Assembly: GCA_002897735.1 (NCBI GenBank)
Contig: BDTW01000059.1
Span: 1-51,593 of the forward strand
DNA length: 51,593 nt
Reading direction: 5' to 3'
Source: a bacterium BMS3Bbin13
GTDB lineage: Bacteria; Pseudomonadota; Gammaproteobacteria; 21-64-14
Shown: in pieces, positions 44,090-51,593 of the stretch
Position numbering within the stretch: position 1 is the stretch's first letter
How the letters are laid out: each line of letters opens with the position of its first letter
Program-made: the position numbers and the translations under genes
Notes under the pieces: model-generated
The model's database searches: none
What the model saw: only the letters and a program-made list of their open reading frames with translations
What the model was told of the DNA's origin: nothing

Positions 44090-44341
44090 TGCCATCCTCC
44101 CCGGCCTGAAGTCCGGAGATTCCTACGGCGCTCAGGGGCGGCATTGAGCCGCCCCCGAGTCGCTTCGGCGGGTTCCTGCTGCTGGCGGCATTACCGCACC
44201 GCTCACTTCACAGGCGAACCGGGCGTGTCCCGCCCTTAGAACACTCACCATAGCAGAAAATTCCAGGAAACGGCACAGGACGGCTACGCCGTCCGCGCTA
44301 TCCTTCCCCGCCCTGAACGGCGGGACTTGCCGCGCACCGGG
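44090..44341 (-). mobile_element. Remnant of an IS200/IS605-family tnpB end (PATE-like)
   Basis: On the minus strand, 44251-44132 encodes VLRAGHARFACEVSGAVMPP and AAGTRRSDSGAAQC before a stop, which is the C-terminal tail of TnpB proteins with the RNA-guided nuclease part missing. After it comes a hairpin (CTCCGGACTTCAGGCCGGGGAG, given as stem CTCCGGA/GCCGGGGAG) followed by GATGGCA, as at the right ends of these elements. A second end-like hairpin, CCCGCCGTTCAGGGCGGG, lies at 44307-44324. The region would produce the omega RNA in a full element, whose guide is the DNA just past the right end (below 44090). Likely a small deletion derivative. Confidence 0.65.
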
Positions 44342-44464
44342 TCAGAGTTTTGCAAAACGCGGGGCTCCAATCCACTGGTGGAGACGACGACCTGCGCGAA
44401 TATCCTCTTCTAATAGCTGATATTCCCGGAGTTGCTTATTCCCAGCAACCGCTATTGTATCCGT

Positions 44465-44707
44465 ATGAAACCGGCAACCCTCACAAGCAACCGAAAACTG
44501 CTGCTGTCGCTCAATTCAGTCGCAGAGATACTGGACGTGCCTAAATCGACTCTCTATGACTGGGTACGCCGAGGATTGATCGATTCACCTGTAAAAATCG
44601 GCCGCCACACCTACTGGAAGAGCACCTACATCGAAGCGTGGGTGAATCAGCAGTTTTCCCCCAAACCCACCCGCGGCCGCCCGAGAAGTGCGGTGGAGCA
44701 CATTTGA
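44465..44707 (+). CDS. AlpA-like (excisionase/MerR-HTH) DNA-binding protein
   Basis: 80 residues. The helix-turn-helix is LSLNSVAEILDVPKSTLYDW, VRRGLIDSPVKIGRHTYW, which fits the AlpA/HTH_17 group (recognition helix, then the RxxGxxP-type wing). Proteins of this kind act as transcription or excision regulators in genomic islands. ATG 44465 has no clear Shine-Dalgarno. The stop TGA overlaps a possible TTG start of the TraB-like gene (TTGA). A perfect palindrome sits immediately downstream and may be its operator. Confidence 0.8.
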   Translation: MKPATLTSNRKLLLSLNSVAEILDVPKSTLYDWVRRGLIDSPVKIGRHTYWKSTYIEAWVNQQFSPKPTRGRPRSAVEHI

Positions 44708-46137
44708 CCGCTTTCGCCAAATTTGGCGAAAGCGGTCTGAGGACCCGTTATTCCCACCGAAGCCAAAACAACAACCCGCTGCCCGACGCAGCCGCTTTGC
44801 TCAGCACGGTCGCCCTGTTGGGTGCCGGTTTCTTGGTTGGCTGGCTCGCTTGGCATCCGCCCGATCGCTTCCTCGCGCTGTGGGCGATCCCCTTACTCTG
44901 GCGTTTCCGGTGGCGTCCTCTGCCCAACCGGTTCCTGTTTCTCGGCTACTACGCGAGCGCCTTGTTTCCGGTCGCAACGACGGTTCATGAATTCTGGCCC
45001 CGCGCCAGCCTGGGCGGACCCGCCCTCGCATGGGCCGCCGGCACTCTATTACTTTGGATTCCGTGGGCCTGGGCGGCTCACCGGCCCCAATCACCATGGC
45101 GCTTTACCGCCGCGTTGACCGCCACGGCCCTGCCGCCACTCGGCGCCATCGGACTCGCCTCCCCGCTCTTCGCCGCCTGCCCAACCTTCCCCGGCCTCGG
45201 CCTGGCTGGACTCGTACTTTCCGTCGTGGGCCTCACGATGCTCGCCACCGCGCCGCGCCGCACCGCCTGGGTCACCCTTCTTCTGCTATTACTGGCCGGC
45301 ACCACCGCCAACGTACTCCAAACCCCTGCCGCTCACCGGCCCGCGCCACAGCGGACCGCCTCCCATCAGAGGCCCGTTGCGCCGGAACGGCCCCCCCGCC
45401 CGCAAGGGATTGCCGCCCCGCAAGGGATTGCCGCCCCGCAGGGGATTGCCGCCCCGCAGGGGATTGCCGCCCCGCAGGGGATTGCGCCCCGCCAGGAGGC
45501 GTGGGTCGCGGTGACCACGCATCTCGGGCGTGCCCCCCATACCCTCCTCGCCTGGGCAGGGCGAAATCTGGCGTTGCGCCGAATGGCCCTCGACACCATT
45601 CGCCTCCACCCCGCCGGGTCAGCCATCCTCTTCCCCGAAATGATTGCCGGCCCCTGGACCCGGTGGTCCGCCGGCGTCTGGCGCCCGGTTGCCCGAGCCG
45701 CCCGCGAACGCCATGACACCGTTCTGCTCGGTGCCGTCCTTTCCGATGGGAAAGACCGAAAACTCGATGTCCTGCTCGGCTTAGGCGCTCATCCAAGCGT
45801 CACCGCGGCGCGCCAACCCATCCCTCTCAGCGAATGGCGTCCCTGGGCGCCCGGCTCATTTCCCGCATCCTGGTGGACCTTCGGCCCCTCCCGGGTCGCC
45901 GGCCACCGGACAGCGGTATTGGTGTGTTACGAACAGTTGTTGATCTGGCCGACCGCTTGGTCCTTCCTCTCCACCACACCCCCCACCCTGATGGTGGCGG
46001 TGTCCAATCACGGGTGGGCCGGGCCTGGAGATATCGAGCCACGCATGCAGGCCGATGCCGCCGCCGCGCTCGCACGCCTGTTCGGGGTGCCCCTCGTGAG
46101 CGCATCAAACGCCCCGGCCCATGTCCCACGGGCGTGA
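44704..46137 (+). CDS. traB: TraB-like conjugation protein with nitrilase/Lnt-like domain
   Basis: Up to 477 residues. The N-terminal part has six or so hydrophobic segments (for example ALLSTVALLGAGFLVGWLAW, LGLAGLVLSVVGLTMLATAP). A Pro/Ala-rich linker with five PQGIAA repeats follows. The C-terminal carbon-nitrogen hydrolase-type domain has SAILFPEMIAGPW, TVLLGAVLSDGKDRKLDVLL, and HRTAVLVCYEQLLIWPTAW with the nucleophile-like Cys. LMVAVSNHGWAG completes the pattern of TraB, an apolipoprotein-acyltransferase relative of conjugative plasmids and integrative elements. Start uncertain: TTG 44704 would overlap the palindrome; TTG 44797 is a later option. Confidence 0.7.
   Translation: MTAFAKFGESGLRTRYSHRSQNNNPLPDAAALLSTVALLGAGFLVGWLAWHPPDRFLALWAIPLLWRFRWRPLPNRFLFLGYYASALFPVATTVHEFWPRASLGGPALAWAAGTLLLWIPWAWAAHRPQSPWRFTAALTATALPPLGAIGLASPLFAACPTFPGLGLAGLVLSVVGLTMLATAPRRTAWVTLLLLLLAGTTANVLQTPAAHRPAPQRTASHQRPVAPERPPRPQGIAAPQGIAAPQGIAAPQGIAAPQGIAPRQEAWVAVTTHLGRAPHTLLAWAGRNLALRRMALDTIRLHPAGSAILFPEMIAGPWTRWSAGVWRPVARAARERHDTVLLGAVLSDGKDRKLDVLLGLGAHPSVTAARQPIPLSEWRPWAPGSFPASWWTFGPSRVAGHRTAVLVCYEQLLIWPTAWSFLSTTPPTLMVAVSNHGWAGPGDIEPRMQADAAAALARLFGVPLVSASNAPAHVPRA
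44706..44737. promoter_or_regulatory. 32-bp perfect palindrome
   Basis: Half site GACCGCTTTCGCCAAA (44706-44721) followed by its exact complement TTTGGCGAAAGCGGTC (44722-44737). No T-run follows, so it is not a classic terminator. It lies right at the alpA stop and the start of the TraB-like frame. It could be an operator or a recombinase/relaxase recognition site, or a hairpin that controls translation. Confidence 0.75.
45401..45490 (+). repeat. Five 18-bp tandem repeats in traB
   Basis: Unit CGCAAGGGATTGCCGCCC (two copies) and CGCAGGGGATTGCCGCCC (two copies), with the fifth ending differently. Each unit encodes PQGIAA. Units are in frame, so copy number may vary without breaking the gene. 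Confidence 0.9.
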
Positions 46138-46234
46138 CCACGATAACCGCCATGGATCACGCGTTTATTGTGTTTGCATTTTGGCGTGGATCGGGAAGAT
46201 CAGTCAGGAGATATCACTGACAGGACGAACCGCC

Positions 46235-46978
46235 ATGCCTAGCAAATCGCCAATGCCGCGTGGAACCATCATCCAAGAACAAATCCTCGCCGCGCTAGCC
46301 TTGTCCAAGGGCCACCTCCCGCTGTCGGTTGAAGAACTCGCCCGCGGAGTGCCCGCCTCTCGTGAACCACACGAAATCTCCCAGCAGATTTATCACCTAC
46401 GCCGGGCACAGCGTACCGAGCGGGTGTTTAACCTCAACGGACGCTGGTACTACCGCCTGTGTGCCGGGGTGCGTCCTCACCCTCATGCCGTTCAAGCCGT
46501 ACTGGAAGCCACCAGAAAGAACGGTCCGGTCTCCCGCGGCGAGAGCCAGCTACTACGCTACCGCATCCTGACGTTGCTCTCCGACGCGGCCCAACCCATG
46601 CCCAAAGCCGAGATCGCCGTCGCCTGCCACGAGTGGACCCGCCACGAGGTCTCCCAACAGATCTACGTGCTGGTCGAGTCCGGTGAACTCGGTTGCTCCG
46701 ACGGACCGGGGAAGAAGCTCTTCTGGTATGTCGGCCCGGCGAAACAGAGCCAGCTTCCACTGGTGGAACAAGAGGCCGCCGAGCCGGAACGGGCGGAAAG
46801 CGCGCCCGCAATCGATTTCAGTGCGCTGACACGAGTCGTGCTCCGGATGCCGCTGTATATCGCCCTGCGCGACGCCGGCCAGCCGGTCCGATATGTCGAG
46901 GCCGCTCACGGCGTACGACTGGCTTTTGACGCAAGCACCCACTTGGTGGGCGTCGTGGTTGATCCGCAGGAGGCGTAA
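46235..46978 (+). CDS. Tandem winged-helix protein of unknown function
   Basis: 247 residues. Two similar parts: LSVEELARGVPASREPHEIS, QQIYHLRRAQRTERVFNLNG (about 30-70), and PMPKAEIAVACHEWTRHEVS, QQIYVLVESGELGCSDGPGK (about 118-160). Both have the SQQIY motif, so an internal duplication is likely. The last 60 residues (IDFSALTRVVLRMPLYIALR) are separate. No family name is recognised. The winged helices suggest DNA binding. The next gene starts 4 bases after the stop. ATG with GGA... weak ribosome site. Confidence 0.7.
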   Translation: MPSKSPMPRGTIIQEQILAALALSKGHLPLSVEELARGVPASREPHEISQQIYHLRRAQRTERVFNLNGRWYYRLCAGVRPHPHAVQAVLEATRKNGPVSRGESQLLRYRILTLLSDAAQPMPKAEIAVACHEWTRHEVSQQIYVLVESGELGCSDGPGKKLFWYVGPAKQSQLPLVEQEAAEPERAESAPAIDFSALTRVVLRMPLYIALRDAGQPVRYVEAAHGVRLAFDASTHLVGVVVDPQEA

Positions 46979-46982
46979 ACCG

Positions 46983-47204
46983 GTGAACTCCCCTAGACCC
47001 ATTGTTGATTACGCGTTCCGTGACCCGCGCAGCATCGCCGCCCAATTGCGCGGGCACGGCGACGGCGCGGAATTCGACTGGCTGCAGTTCCGAGATAACG
47101 TGCTGCGCAAGCATCCCGGGCTCGACGATTCCGAGATTACCGCCCTTTACCGAGCGGCGCGACAGGACCGGGACCAAACATCCGGGAATGGCGGACTGCG
47201 CTGA
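46983..47204 (+). CDS. Small hypothetical protein
   Basis: 73 residues: NSPRPIVDYAFRDPRSIAAQ, LRGHGDGAEFDWLQFRDNVL, SEITALYRAARQDRDQ. A GTG start at 46983 has GGAGG 8 bases upstream (within the end of the previous gene). The stop TGA is followed immediately by GTG of the methyltransferase gene. The tight spacing says the three genes are one operon. No function known. Confidence 0.6.
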   Translation: MNSPRPIVDYAFRDPRSIAAQLRGHGDGAEFDWLQFRDNVLRKHPGLDDSEITALYRAARQDRDQTSGNGGLR

Positions 47205-48692
47205 GTGAACCGTGCCCAAGAATTCGAGACGCAGGATCTTTTCCAGCCGAATCCTCCGGATATCCGCTTGATTGGGACTGATGCGCTGCCCGCCCTCGAT
47301 TCCCTGCCGGAGCGGTCGGTGCAGGCCGTTATTACCAGTCCCCCGTATTGGGGGTTGCGTGATTACGGGCTGCCGCCCTCCGTCTGGACGCCGGTCGAAT
47401 ACGTTCCGATGACCGGACTCCCCCCGATCCAGGTACCCGCCGGGATGCGCGGGGACGACTGGGCGGATTGCGACCACGATTGGGGGGAGTGGACCGAGCG
47501 TCACGAGACTCGCGAGGGGGTCACGGCCGGTAAGACCCGCACGAGCGATCGTTGCTACGGAGAGGCCAGCCGCCGATTCAACGGCGCCCACCACACCCAC
47601 ATCCACGGGCAATTCTGCCAGCGCTGCGGAGCGTGGCGCGGGTGCTTGGGTCTCGAGCCGGATCCCCATCTCTATATCGGTCATCTGGTGCAGGTGTTGC
47701 GGGCCATTCGGCGCGTACTGCGCGACGACGGGACCGTGTGGCTGAATCTGGGGGATTCTTTCACCAGCGGAAATCGGAAGCACCGGGATTGGGACCTCAC
47801 GAGTAAAAACGAAACACGAACCCCGCATACCTATCCCCCCACCCCCAGTGGACTGAAGCCAAAGGATCTCGTCGGCATTCCCTGGCGGGCCGCCTTTGCC
47901 CTCCAGGCCGACGGCTGGTACTTGCGCTCGGATATCGTGTGGGCCAAGGGCGTATCGTTCGCACGCAACGAGTGCGGGAACGCGATGCCCGAATCGGTGA
48001 CGGATCGCCCGGTACGCGGACACGAGTTTCTGTTCCTGCTCGCCAAGTCCGAGCACTACTACTACGACCACTACGCCGTGCAGGAGGCCGCAGTCGCTAA
48101 ACTCCAACGTCGCCTCACGCCGCGCCACAGTGCGCGAGACCAGGTGATGCGCACGGATAAGGTCTATCCCTACCGCTTGATGGACGAACCCGCCAGAGCG
48201 CAATCACGACGCAACCTGCGCGATGTGTGGCGGCTCAACACCCGTCCATTCAAGGGGGCGCACTTTGCGGTTTTCCCACCGGATCTCGTGCGCCCGGCAC
48301 TACGTGCGGCCACCCCAGAGATCGGGGTGTGCGCCGTCTGCGGGGCACCGTGGCACAGACGCACCCGTCGCGACGCGATGGTCGCGCAAGATCCCTGTCG
48401 CCCGGATCCACGTACCGGCGGCGTGTTCTCGACACAGGGGTGGGATCGTACCGGAATGACCCACCAACAATTGTCGATATGGCTCGCCGAGCATCCTGAG
48501 GAGCACGAGGGGTGGGTGTCGGGGTGCTCGTGCGGTGCGAGAACGACGCCCGCACTCGTACTCGACCCTTTCGCCGGTGCCGGAACGACCGGGGTGGTTG
48601 CGCGGGAGGAGGGCCGCGCAGCCATTCTCATTGAGCCGAAGGGAGACTATCGCGAGATCATCGCCTCGCGGCTCGGGCTGGCGCGTCCATAA
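47205..48692 (+). CDS. DNA (N4-cytosine/N6-adenine) methyltransferase, beta class
   Basis: 495 residues. Catalytic motif IV is TSPPYWG (44-50) near the start. The AdoMet motif LVLDPFAGAGTTGVVAREEG is close to the end, the order of the beta class. Two Cys-rich stretches, FCQRCGAWRGCLG and CAVCGAPWHRR, plus HVxxCSCG near the end, could form zinc knuckles in the target-recognition region. No endonuclease gene is adjacent, so it is an orphan modification enzyme, as phages and mobile elements often carry. GTG start right after the previous stop. Confidence 0.85.
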   Translation: MNRAQEFETQDLFQPNPPDIRLIGTDALPALDSLPERSVQAVITSPPYWGLRDYGLPPSVWTPVEYVPMTGLPPIQVPAGMRGDDWADCDHDWGEWTERHETREGVTAGKTRTSDRCYGEASRRFNGAHHTHIHGQFCQRCGAWRGCLGLEPDPHLYIGHLVQVLRAIRRVLRDDGTVWLNLGDSFTSGNRKHRDWDLTSKNETRTPHTYPPTPSGLKPKDLVGIPWRAAFALQADGWYLRSDIVWAKGVSFARNECGNAMPESVTDRPVRGHEFLFLLAKSEHYYYDHYAVQEAAVAKLQRRLTPRHSARDQVMRTDKVYPYRLMDEPARAQSRRNLRDVWRLNTRPFKGAHFAVFPPDLVRPALRAATPEIGVCAVCGAPWHRRTRRDAMVAQDPCRPDPRTGGVFSTQGWDRTGMTHQQLSIWLAEHPEEHEGWVSGCSCGARTTPALVLDPFAGAGTTGVVAREEGRAAILIEPKGDYREIIASRLGLARP

Positions 48693-48708
48693 TCCGCCGC
48701 GCTACCCA

Positions 48709-49176
48709 ATGCCTCTCGAGAGGGCACAAATCCGCGACCTGGGTATGCCGCGGATGGTGAGCGCCCCTGAAGAAGCAATGATGGACGCCGACGGTTACCC
48801 GGACAAGCGCGACCTGAATACCGTTCAGTTCTGGTCGCTCGATTCCAGCGATCCTTACTACGGATACGACGGATTGATGGCCCAGGTTCACTCGCTGTGG
48901 ACACACGCCGGCGACTGGTGCTAAGCGCGACAGGGTTCGCTCTATCGGATTACCACGGCCGGCTGGTCCGGTAACGAGGGTCTTATTCAAGCACTTCGCG
49001 AGAACCGGATGTTCTGGGGGCCGTGCTGGGTGATGTCCGCGAGTAACGGCGTGCATGTGCTCTGTATCGACCTTGCATCGAAAGACAAAAGTGCAATGCT
49101 TTCGAAGATCGATGAGGTCGTCCATCGCGCGCTGTCCGACCCGGAAGACATGCGTAACAGGGGTATTGGTAGATGA
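48709..49176 (+). pseudogene. Hypothetical protein split by an in-frame TAA
   Basis: Reading from ATG 48709 (MPLERAQIRDLGMPRM) gives 71 codons, ending ...LWTHAGDWC, then TAA at 48922-48924. The same frame then continues without stop for 83 codons: QGSLYRITTAGWSGNEGLIQ, ALRENRMFWGPCWVMSASNG, VHVLCIDLAS. A whole protein of about 155 residues with ...GDWC...YRITTAGWSGNE.. matches what I recall of a phage/hypothetical family. So TAA is a nonsense mutation, an error, or a recoded stop. The next ORF starts with ATG overlapping the final TGA. Confidence 0.65.
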
Positions 49177-49520
49177 TCAAAACCACGGTGTTCGAGTTTA
49201 GGCGTTTTTGGGACGATAACGCGTTCTGGGGTGAGGGCCATTATTGTGAGGATGAGATCGTCGTGGATGCGGACGGGAAAGAATATGGAGCATGGGGCGA
49301 GATGTCTCTCCCCAATGCTCTTTCCAATCGGGAGGTGATTCGTATCCACAGTGGCAACATCTATGACTCAAGTGGAAGATCGATTTGCTCGCTTGATCGT
49401 TATTTCCGGAAGTGGACCAAACAGCAGAGCGTTAAGCGTCTTTGCATCGAGATCCCCATTAACCGCGCGGATGAAATGATAGCCGCCCTCCGCTCAATGG
49501 GCGGAAAAGTTGTCTCATGA
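49173..49520 (+). CDS. Hypothetical protein
   Basis: 115 residues, soluble: MIKTTVFEFRRFWDDNAFWG, GEGHYCEDEIVVDADGKEYG, RIHSGNIYDSSGRSICSLDR, YFRKWTKQQSVKRLCIEIPI. ATG overlaps the stop of the previous gene (ATGA). The sequence is less GC-rich than the rest of the window. No family recognised. Confidence 0.6.
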   Translation: MIKTTVFEFRRFWDDNAFWGEGHYCEDEIVVDADGKEYGAWGEMSLPNALSNREVIRIHSGNIYDSSGRSICSLDRYFRKWTKQQSVKRLCIEIPINRADEMIAALRSMGGKVVS

Positions 49521-49551
49521 ACAATCGGACACGTTGAGTGTTGAGGATATT

Positions 49552-49824
49552 ATGAATCGGAAGCAACCTTATCGCCACGATTTCAGTGGACACTGTGCTC
49601 CGAAAGCGAGGTTTTTGGCGTCGCACGGGACGTTCAACTCCTTCTCAGTTGGCGTATTCCAGTGGATACCCAAGACCAAAGGCGGACTCAAGAAATCCCC
49701 GGTGAAGTACCGTATTCGCGGGTTTGTGGGTAACCCGGAGCCTGTCTACGCGCGAGCCCGCGAGGTTTGCCGAATGTTCGATGCCGGAGAATGCCCGTCG
49801 ACAAAATCAGAATTGATCACCTGA
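49552..49824 (+). CDS. Hypothetical protein
   Basis: 90 residues: NRKQPYRHDFSGHCAPKARF, LASHGTFNSFSVGVFQWIPK, KSPVKYRIRGFVGNPEPVYA, REVCRMFDAGECP. ATG 49552 has GAGG 6 bases upstream. A longer frame from TTG 49510 overlaps the previous gene and is less likely. Function unknown. Confidence 0.55.
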   Translation: MNRKQPYRHDFSGHCAPKARFLASHGTFNSFSVGVFQWIPKTKGGLKKSPVKYRIRGFVGNPEPVYARAREVCRMFDAGECPSTKSELIT

Positions 49825-49862
49825 ATGCGGTGATTAATTTTACCGACGATGAGGAGAGAATC

Positions 49863-50249
49863 ATGAAGATCGTACCCCTGTATTGCGATCTAATCGAAGA
49901 CGTTCTCATGCGCCGGGAGGAAGACTCGGACTGGTGGAAAACGGACCCGCGATACCCGGCTATCCGCTTGGCCGTTCGCCTGGCCCGTACGCTCTCCGCG
50001 AAGATCAGGGAACGCGAGGGAGTGGAGGTGGGTGTGGACGAAATCCTGCGCCTCGATTGCACGGCGTGTGGACACACGGATTACGTGCGCCGGATGGCGA
50101 TCGGCATCCAAGATTTGATTGGCAGACCCTCATCATCCCCACGGGGATCGCCATTCACATCAGGATCCCCGATCTGGCGGCGATGCTCCTGCCCCGCTCA
50201 GTGCTCGGCCACAAGCATGGGATCGTCCTCGGCAATTTGGTCGGGCTGA
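49863..50249 (+). CDS. Hypothetical protein, probably chimeric at its 3' end
   Basis: 128 residues. The start [20 protein letters not shown], and [34 protein letters not shown] look like a real protein, with AGGAGA upstream. After about residue 83 the sequence turns into Ser/Arg-rich shadow translation ([20 protein letters not shown]) of the dUTPase fragment in another frame. The junction is near 50110-50125. Confidence 0.5.
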   Translation: MKIVPLYCDLIEDVLMRREEDSDWWKTDPRYPAIRLAVRLARTLSAKIREREGVEVGVDEILRLDCTACGHTDYVRRMAIGIQDLIGRPSSSPRGSPFTSGSPIWRRCSCPAQCSATSMGSSSAIWSG

Positions 50250-50371
50250 TCAATTCCGACTATCAGGGGCAAGTGTTCGTCTCCTGCTGGAATCGGAGCG
50301 ATACCCCTTGCACGATCGATGGATATCGGAAGGCGGCGAGGTATCAAGAGCCAAATGAACAGAGACTTTAG
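50120..50371 (+). pseudogene. dut: dUTPase (dut) fragment, catalytically altered
   Basis: Frame 50120-50371 encodes [34 protein letters not shown] and [30 protein letters not shown], which is the core of dUTP pyrophosphatase. The first third (before LIIPTG) and the end with the phosphate-binding GxGG(F)GST motif are missing. GLIDSDYQG is changed to GLINSDYQG, replacing the catalytic Asp, and PRSGLG to PRSVLG. So this is a non-functional remnant, created by recombination. Confidence 0.85.
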
Positions 50372-51260
50372 ACTGAATAAGGTTAAGATCGCCGAACAGA
50401 TAGAAAAGGCCGCCGCCAAGCACGATGAGATCCGCGCACGGCTTTGCGCCCCGCTTACCGAGGACCCACGCCGGTTCAACGCGGTCTCGCTTCGCGAGTG
50501 GGTCGGCTTCGCCCAAGCGGCGGGGCTGAATCCGGTGCCGGCCGAACCGGTGGCGAGCCTGCCGGTTGATGTCGTTCTGCGATTTGACTGCCCAAGGCCG
50601 GAGGACGCCCCGTACTGGAAGGCATTCGAGCGGGCGCTCGAGGAGACCGGCCCGGGGGAGATGGTGCGCTGGTCGGCTTGCGCTTCGATGGAACTGAAGT
50701 GGGCCATGGGCGCGGCGGTCGATCCACAGTCCCCGGACCGCTGGGGGCATCGCCCGGCGGCCTACCTCACGCCGGACGACCCGCGGGCCTTCGATGTTAT
50801 TTACGAGTACCCGGAGGAGACGATTGAGGTGCTCCGTCGCCCCTGGGTCGAGGCCCGCCGGGTGGGCGCCCATCCGGTGGAGTACCGCGTGTTCGTGCAG
50901 GACTCAGCGGTGCTCGGAATCTCGAGCTACTACCCACAGCGCCCGTTGGTGCGCGACGCCCAGGTCGAGCGCGAACTCGCCGAGGTGCGCGCCCAGACCG
51001 AGCGGCTGATCCGACACCTCGATGCCTGCGCCCGCCTGCCCTGGCACCCGGGTTACGGGAAGCGGTACGACCCGGAGCGGGTGCACTGCACGCTCGACTT
51101 CCTGGTCGAGACGGACGGCGCGGTGCGCCTTCTCGAGGCCGGCCCCCCGTGGGGCGCCGGCGCGCACCCGTGCTGCTTCGAGGGCCGGGAGGTCGCCGGG
51201 ATCGCGCTCGACCCACTCGGCCCCGTGGAACCGCTGGAGCCGGATGCGCCCGCGCCCTGA
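50355..51260 (+). CDS. ATP-grasp-like protein (R2K-type), tentative
   Basis: 301 residues from ATG 50355. Blocks [60 protein letters not shown] and [20 protein letters not shown], which resemble the ATP-grasp proteins of phages (R2K/DUF4343) that handle peptides or amino acids. This is a match by pattern only. GC is high, unlike the small genes to the left. It overlaps the dut fragment by 17 bases. Confidence 0.45.
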   Translation: MNRDFRLNKVKIAEQIEKAAAKHDEIRARLCAPLTEDPRRFNAVSLREWVGFAQAAGLNPVPAEPVASLPVDVVLRFDCPRPEDAPYWKAFERALEETGPGEMVRWSACASMELKWAMGAAVDPQSPDRWGHRPAAYLTPDDPRAFDVIYEYPEETIEVLRRPWVEARRVGAHPVEYRVFVQDSAVLGISSYYPQRPLVRDAQVERELAEVRAQTERLIRHLDACARLPWHPGYGKRYDPERVHCTLDFLVETDGAVRLLEAGPPWGAGAHPCCFEGREVAGIALDPLGPVEPLEPDAPAP

Positions 51261-51421
51261 GCAATTGGCAGGACCGGCGACAAACAAAACGCATTCTCAG
51301 TGAGTGGTTTGGGTGCAAGGAAGCACTTCGAATCAACTACCCATCAACTAACCAACCGACTGTTTCAGTAGAAAAAGTATTGGCATACCGGCTGGCGCCG
51401 ACCTTAAGGAGCAACTACGAC

Positions 51422-51593
51422 ATGCAAAACTACCTCGATTTGATGCAACACGTACTGCGGCACGGTACCCGCAAGGGGGACCGCACCGGTACGGGTACCT
51501 TGAGCGTGTTCGGTCACCAGATGCGCTTCGACCTCTCCCGCGGCTTCCCGGCGGTCACCACCAAGAAGCTGCACCTCAAGTCGATCATCCACG
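51422..51593 (+). CDS. thyA: Thymidylate synthase, 5' part
   Basis: 57 codons are in the window: [40 protein letters not shown], and [17 protein letters not shown], the typical ThyA N-terminus with the phosphate-binding Arg in RTGTGT. It makes dTMP from dUMP. AAGGAG lies 11-16 bases before the ATG. It may be chromosomal, or carried by the element. The window ends inside the gene. Confidence 0.95.
   Translation, partial: MQNYLDLMQHVLRHGTRKGDRTGTGTLSVFGHQMRFDLSRGFPAVTTKKLHLKSIIH

Noticed and set aside
44030-44239. 69-codon plus-strand frame near the tRNA-Arg fragment
   Set aside because: It is the antisense of the tnpB tail, which has clear family resemblance.
45401-45490. CRISPR-like array
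   Set aside because: The 18-bp units are directly adjacent with no spacers and lie in a coding frame.
51261-51421. Second att site of the element before thyA
   Set aside because: I searched for the tRNA-Arg 3' sequence (TTCGAA with CCGGGCGC) and did not see it, so the right border is not shown here.

Overview
The window is a high-GC stretch of a gammaproteobacterial chromosome. The evidence is gene order: ffs-dnaX-ebfC-recR, ffh and rpsP-rimM-trmD-rplS, and tRNA-Leu beside rnr-rlmB-rpsF-rpsR-rplI-dnaB-alr-radA. A DsrE-like periplasmic protein, an odd c-type cytochrome and metal-handling genes would suit a chemolithotrophic or sulfur-oxidising lineage (Chromatiales-like), but the genus cannot be read from the sequence.

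Left part (1-8100): what looks like the 3' end of a group II intron, an Uup-type ABC-F ATPase, and a DUF423 gene broken by one missing base. A metal-related cluster follows: a decayed outer-membrane barrel, a CueR-like MerR regulator, a CxxC thioredoxin-like protein and a permease with a Cys-rich loop. Next to it are a DsrE-like protein and an operon of NHL-repeat protein, secreted HMA-type CxxC protein and outer-membrane barrel. That operon starts at a textbook MerR-type promoter (dyad inside a 19-bp spacer).

Middle part (8400-41355): mostly housekeeping. It has a rhodanese, oligoribonuclease, M48 protease, HIT protein, RecR, EbfC, DnaX, SRP RNA, a c-di-GMP cyclase with a repetitive Gly/Ser/Asn tail, and a YbaK-HDOD fusion. 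After these come a TrpB2-type synthase, thioredoxin, NUDIX, Hsp15, HtpG (behind a sigma32-like promoter), Ogt, the S16-RimM-TrmD-L19 operon and Ffh. A CcsA-like membrane protein, a CorC/HlyC protein, PilZ, RadA, a DUF5658 protein, Alr, DnaB, L9, S18, S6, RlmB and RNase R close this part. Three intergenic gaps hold inverted pairs of GTAG-headed palindromes (REP/BIME-like), and two 5' leaders (htpG, rpsP) share a hairpin repeat.

Right part (41360-51593): accessory DNA. After tRNA-Leu come a repeat-rich hypothetical gene and a CBS protein. Then there is a 3' half of tRNA-Arg(ACG), the usual scar of site-specific integration, with the foreign DNA lying to its right. This DNA holds a shrunken IS200/IS605 tnpB end, an AlpA-like DNA-binding protein, a 32-bp perfect palindrome and a TraB/Lnt-like conjugation protein with tandem repeats. 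It continues with a tandem winged-helix protein, an orphan DNA methyltransferase, small unknown genes (one split by an in-frame TAA), a dUTPase fragment with a changed catalytic motif, and an ATP-grasp-like protein. The window ends inside thyA. No integrase and no second tRNA-Arg copy is visible, so the far end of the element is either outside the window or lost.
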